This document shows, piece by piece, positions 59,854-64,000 of a stretch of 64,000 nt of DNA. The DNA comes from Paratrimastix pyriformis (Eukaryota; Preaxostyla; Paratrimastigidae). The notes below the pieces were generated by a model. The model was not told where the DNA came from. It saw only the letters and a program-made list of their open reading frames with translations, and ran no database searches. The DNA is taken from the NCBI GenBank assembly GCA_027972325.1, contig JAPMOS010000046.1, forward strand, positions 1 to 64,000, written 5' to 3'. The translations under genes were made by a program, and so were the position numbers. Position 1 is the stretch's first letter. Each line of letters begins with the position of its first letter.

Positions 59854-62800
59854 CGGATTGGATGAGCAAAGCGGCGAGGCAGCGCGGACCGGGGAAGGCG
59901 TCCGCGGGCTGCTGCAGGAGCAGGAGCCCCACGCCCGGACCGCTGGGGAGCAGCTCCTCCAGCCAGAGGCGCGCCCCCAGGGCGGCCCCGGTGGTGGCGG
60001 CGGCCGCCTCGCCCGAGGGGGCATCCTCGATGAGGTCACCCTGGACGGGCACGTCGGGCTGGGCGGCGTTGGTGGCCTGGGCGCCGAGGAGGCCGGCCAG
60101 GGGCCCCGGGGCGTCGGTCGGCTGGCCGGCGGCCGCAAGCCAGAGGGCCTCCGGGCGGGCGGTGACCTCGAGCGGGGCGGCGAAGGGGGTCCGGAGGGCC
60201 ACCCCGGGGGGCAGGGTGGGCCGGGCCGCGATCACCAGCGGGGAGAAGGCCGCCCGGAGGGAGGGCGCCACGGGCAGGCCGCGGCCCAGGGCCTGGGCCA
60301 GGTTGGCCACGATGGCGGCCCCGTCGACGGCCACCGTCAGCACCCGGGCGAAGAGGGCCGGGTCGATCGAATCCGTGGGCGGGGGCGCGTTGCGCGGCTC
60401 GAGACCAACCAGCGACCGGGCCGCCACACAGCGCTGCAGCAGGGGCAGGAGCAGGGGCTGCGGGTTGCCCTGTTGCTGGGGAGCTTCCCGGGGGGAGAGC
60501 GGGCAGGGGACTGCGAGAGGATGGGGAAGGACCGCAGTGGCGCCGGCAGCGGCGGTGGGGGCAGGGGCAGGGGCAGGGGCAGGGGTCGAGGCAGGGGTAG
60601 GGGTCGCGGCGGGGCGGGGTCGCGGGGGCAGCAGTGGCGATGGCGGGCGTGCCCTCGGGCAGGAAGAGCTGGGCCAGCACGCGCTCCCACTGGGCGCTCA
60701 GGGCCGGCTCGAAGGCCAGGGCGAGGTGCAGCGCGGGGTTGTTGGAGAGCAGCCTGCACCACACAAGGCAGAGTTGGGTCAGGCAACCACCGGACGATCA
60801 GAGAGGAAGGGGCGGAGGGCGTGCGAGTCTCTCTGGATGTGCGCGATTGGGCTCCTGTGGGTGGGTCTGACTGGTGAACTTATAACGAACTGGGACATGC
60901 GGTGCGAGTGGCTGGCTGGCTGGCTGGCTGGCTGGCACCCCGCTGACGGGATCACCAACACCACCCGACTGGCCGTTAGGTGCCCCCCTGCCCCGTCTCC
61001 GGCTGCTCACGACCCGGGCTGGTGAGTCCTCATCGCCAGCCCCCGAGTGGGGCCGGGGCGGGCCTGGCTGGAGGCTCTGCCTCTGGGGCAGCTGGCCGGC
61101 GCGAACCACGGACCGGTAGAAGCGCACCAGGTCGACGCGGGTCCGGCGCCGGAGGACGGCGGGCTTGAGGGTTGCCGGGGGGGCCAGCCACCACTCGGCC
61201 AGGGAGCCCATCAGGGTCCCGATGGCCTGCCAGTGGCACGAGGCGGCCACCAGGAAGACGCCCTCGTGCACCCAGGGGCACTCCGACAGCAGCCCGAGCC
61301 ACAGGCGGCCCGCGAGCGGCTGGACGCATTGGGGCGGGAGACGAAGTGGGGGGACGATCATGACGACCGGGCCAAACGAGGGGCCGCCACCCACCAACCT
61401 CACCCACCCACCCAGGTACCCCAGTCGCAAGCCGGGCCAAGAGGGACCGGAGAAGAAGCCCGCACAACAACACAAACCAACACCCAGCCACGTCCCGGGG
61501 CAGTGTGGCCTCGGCTGAGCAGGGGGGGACAGCAGACCATGACGATCCGCTCGCGGATGAGGCCCAGCTCCTCCTCCTGTGCTTGGGTCAGCAACCGGTC
61601 CGCGGCTGGCGGGCTGACGGCGGGCGTCTCGCCAGGGGTCGGAGGCGTGGCCGCGGCGGGCGGTGTCTCCAGGCGCGGCAGGGCCACGCAGGCGGCCGAG
61701 AGGCCCGCAAGGGCCAGCACCACCACGTGGGTGTTCAGCGTGTAGATGCGGTAGGCCATGGGGGGCCCGTACCGCGAGGGGGTCATATCGGCCTCCTGAC
61801 ACAGCAAGCGGGTGCGGCCGTGGGATGATTGGGTGATGATGACTCGCATTATGAAGATGATGATGATTGGTTGATTGGATGATGATGATTGGTTGATTGG
61901 ATGATGATGATTGGTTGATTGGATGATGATGATTGGATGATTGGATGATGATGATGATTGGATGATGATGATGATTGGATGATGATGATGATGATTGGAT
62001 GATGATGATGATTGGATGATGATGATGATTGGATGATGATGATGATTGGATGATGATGATGATTGGATGATGATGATGCTCGGTGCTGATGAGATGGGGG
62101 GCGGGGGGGGGGGGGGGGGGGGGACAGACCCGCGCGGGCAAGGGGGGCACCAGCTTGGGGTCGAGCAGCAGCGGGCTGAGGCGCTGGGTCAGCACCCGGG
62201 CCGTGGCGGGGGACCCCTGGCCAGTCAGCCGGCCGGCCAGCTCGGCCAGGGCGCACGACCACCACAGTTCGAGCACGCCTGCGTCGGCCGGGGTGGCCGC
62301 CTCGAGGGTGCGCGGCACCAGCTGCCGCATGGGGTGGGCCGCCGCGGGGGCGGGCGTCTGGTCGGCGGGGCCCGGGGCGGCCTTGCCCAGCCGCTGCAGG
62401 GCGGCCAGCAGGCGGGGCAGCGAGGGCCACTGGGCGGGCAGCGGGGGCGGCTGGGGGGTGCCCTCGGGGAGCGGCACCGAGCCGACGAGGCCCAGCGGGG
62501 AGACCCCCGTGCAGAGGCTGCTCATTCTGGCGAAGGCGGCCCGCAGGACGCCCCGGCCCAGGCTCTCAAACTCGGCGGCCTCCTGCAGGCCGGGCGACTG
62601 AGCCAGGAAGGCGTCCTGGGGCAGGGCCGCCCCGGTGGCCAGCTCGTAGAGGGAGGGGCACCGGAGCACGGGGGCCTCGTTCTTGAGGGTGCCCAGGGCC
62701 CGGGCGAAGACCTCCATCGACATGGCGTAGATCTGGGCCGGCTGGGGCCCCTCGGCTGTGGCGGGACAGGTATGGGCGGGGGTGGGCAAGGCAATCATTG

Positions 62801-64000
62801 AGATGGGACGGGATGGGATGGGATGGGATGGGTGGGGATGTTCGGGTTCCCTCCCGAAATATTCGTGAGTCCAAGGATGGGTTTGCTGTCAAGATGCACA
62901 CACCTCGGGAACCCATCGGAATACATTACGACAATCAACACAAACTAAGTCACCCCATTGTGGTTTTGATGGCATCTCAGGCTTATTTACATGAATCTGT
63001 GCTATTCGTTGTGATAAATACTCAGGCTTGTACCACATCCACGCACTGCCTTCGCGCCACGGGCAGCAGCAGCAGACCGGGGGCGCCGGCGGGGGCCACC
63101 TCGGCCCTGGCGCAGGCCTCGCCGATCTGGTCGTGGCAGTGGGTGACCCACTCGAGGAGCGCCCCCCGGTAGCGGGTCCACTGGTGGCACAGCGTAACGG
63201 CCGTCAGGGCCGCCTGGCGGGCGATGCGCAACCCCAGGGCGCGCAGCTCGGGCGCCTGGTGGCAGAGCAGCCCCAGGGCGGCCGCGTCGGCCTGGTGGAG
63301 GGCATCGAGGGCCTCGGCCAGGGCCGGCCGGTGCAGCAGCCGGGTCCCGCAGCGGAACTGGGGCGCGTGCAGGCCGGCCAACAGGGCCGTCACCTCGGGA
63401 TGGTTGATGAGATCCTCCTGGTGGGAGAGGCGCGTCGTCAGATGAGTGGTGGGAGTCGTGTGTCCCGTGTGCAGACCGGGCCTGTGGGCGGGGTGCCCTC
63501 GGGGAGGACGGTCAGGGCCGGGTCGACGGGCCCCGGGGTGGCCAACTCGGCCACGACCTCCAGGCCCCACCGGCGCAGGGTCTCGGCCAGCTGGGTGCCC
63601 GTCGTGGCCAGGGCGAAGGGCCGCGCGTACAGCGGCCGAAGCAGGTCGGCCGACAGGGCCTACGGACGGACACATGGGACGCGACAAACAAGGCAAAAAC
63701 AGGCAAAAATGGGGTCGGGATGTTCGGGCCTGTGGAGGGAGGGGAAAAGCAGAGCCACGACGCGGCAGTAGGGTGGCGGACCTTGACGAGGGGCGCCCGC
63801 AGGCGGGGGATGGCCTGCACGGCGCTGCGCAGGCTGAGCGAGGCGGCGCTGGCGAGGGCCACGTCCCGGTGGAAGAGCAGACCCACCACGTTGGGCTGCA
63901 GCAGGGCGTGGGGCGCCTCCACGGGCGGCGGGGCGGGGGCGGCGGCAGGGGCGGCGGCGGGCTGCTCGAGGGGCAGCAGGCAGTTGCCCTGGGGGTGCAA
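51893..64000 (-). CDS. Very large HEAT-like scaffold protein with C-terminal RGS domain (Furry/Tao3-like?), incomplete
   Basis: Minus strand, running in from beyond 64,000 and ending at 51,893 (LPDEEPGPL). Long exons of Ala/Leu-rich helical repeats cover 64,000 to about 53,500, for example ALARMLTVAV-like helices, ALAWFVAAEQHQAAPFAALP, RRWAIRALVPWVRTIDARAL and GEVLNVWEQFARAKP (59,147-56,247 is one 966-codon frame). The order of helices plus the LVPWV block recalls Furry/Tao3/Mor2 NDR-kinase scaffolds, but this is a tentative reading. Next come a Pro-rich linker and a Ser/His-rich stretch (RHSSQPHSARPKHHHDRHHH), then an RGS domain: LSNIIEDPPALALFRSFVEE, ALNFFVEALRF, VIMERFLDDDAPEHVNLSEE, ALKKYVYPEFVGT (52,450-51,930). 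RGS domains speed GTP hydrolysis by G-alpha subunits. I cannot exclude that the RGS part is a separate gene, but no start or stop separates them. Confidence 0.6.
52247..52268. repeat. Poly-G (poly-C on gene strand) tract next to a 3' splice site
   Basis: A 22-base run inside the intron between the two halves of the RGS domain, about 10 bp before its AG. Similar runs lie at about 54,369-54,391, 59,566-59,593, 59,826-59,852 and 62,100-62,122 in other introns of this gene. Confidence 0.9.
55803..56075. repeat. (ATG)n/GATTGG microsatellite array in an intron
   Basis: About 270 bp of GATGAT units with regular GATTGG and GACTGG interruptions, between two exons of the large minus-strand gene. On the gene's strand it reads CATCAT/CCAATC. 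Confidence 0.95.
59400..59483. repeat. (GAA)n tract in an intron
   Basis: A GAAGAA run with short interruptions. On the gene's strand it is a pyrimidine tract. Confidence 0.9.
61855..62085. repeat. Second (ATG)n/GATTGG array in an intron
   Basis: About 230 bp of the same mixed GATGAT/GATTGG pattern as 55,803-56,075, in another intron of the same gene and followed at once by a poly-G run. Confidence 0.95.
62797..63030. other. AT-richer intron with GGGAT repeats
   Basis: Several GGATG units (62,802-62,842), then about 190 bp that is clearly less GC-rich than anything nearby and shows no coding. It contains GGGTTCCCTCCCGAA and, 60 bp on, TCGGGAACCC, which can pair. It is possibly a small inserted element or a diverged repeat. 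Confidence 0.5.

Overview
The window looks like nuclear DNA of a GC-rich, intron-rich unicellular eukaryote. The evidence is many short spliceosomal introns (about 40-90 nt), eukaryote-only proteins (a CDC5/CEF1 splicing factor, DNA ligase IV, a GNPTAB-type phosphotransferase, an RGS domain, a FYVE domain) and several retroelement families. No rRNA or tRNA genes, CRISPR arrays or operons were seen. My guess at the lineage is a free-living flagellate such as a preaxostylan metamonad (Paratrimastix-like). That is inference from composition and gene style, not from a marker gene.

Left third (1-20,540) is a retroelement nest. A reverse-transcriptase element on the + strand (pieces at about 4,723-5,326, 14,525-14,802 and 16,297-17,698) is split by a 9.19-kb LINE on the - strand (5,327-14,514, 10-bp target duplication) and by a 1.48-kb - strand element (14,803-16,282, 14-bp duplication). 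A sister 1.48-kb element (17,869-19,349, 10-bp duplication) sits just downstream. The 5' half of a second LINE copy fills 1-3,541, and a 3' stub of the same LINE lies at 33,689-34,139. The LINE carries a membrane-anchored ORF1, a region with all the signature motifs of a ubiquitin-specific protease, an APE-type endonuclease, a reverse transcriptase, RNase H and a CCHC-like motif. The LINE and the 1.48-kb elements end in the same kind of 3' structure: a UUCG-loop hairpin, then about TATCAC or TATGAC, then a simple-repeat tail. This suggests the LINE mobilises the smaller, RT-less elements.

Middle (20,700-39,000) holds host genes on the - strand: a nuclease-like/protein-kinase-like fusion gene whose introns carry a SINE-like repeat and a MITE; two unrecognised genes; a GNPTAB/Stealth phosphotransferase with two Notch repeats; and two more unrecognised genes.

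Right third (39,480-64,000) holds well-recognised genes: CDC5L/CEF1 (+), a Kelch-FYVE protein (-), a seven-finger TFIIIA-like C2H2 protein (+), DNA ligase IV (+), and a very large HEAT-like scaffold gene (-) that runs off the right edge and ends in an RGS domain. Introns of this last gene are full of C-tracts and ATC-type microsatellites. The host genes serve unrelated housekeeping roles (splicing, end joining, lysosomal sorting, signalling), and neighbouring genes show no functional grouping.
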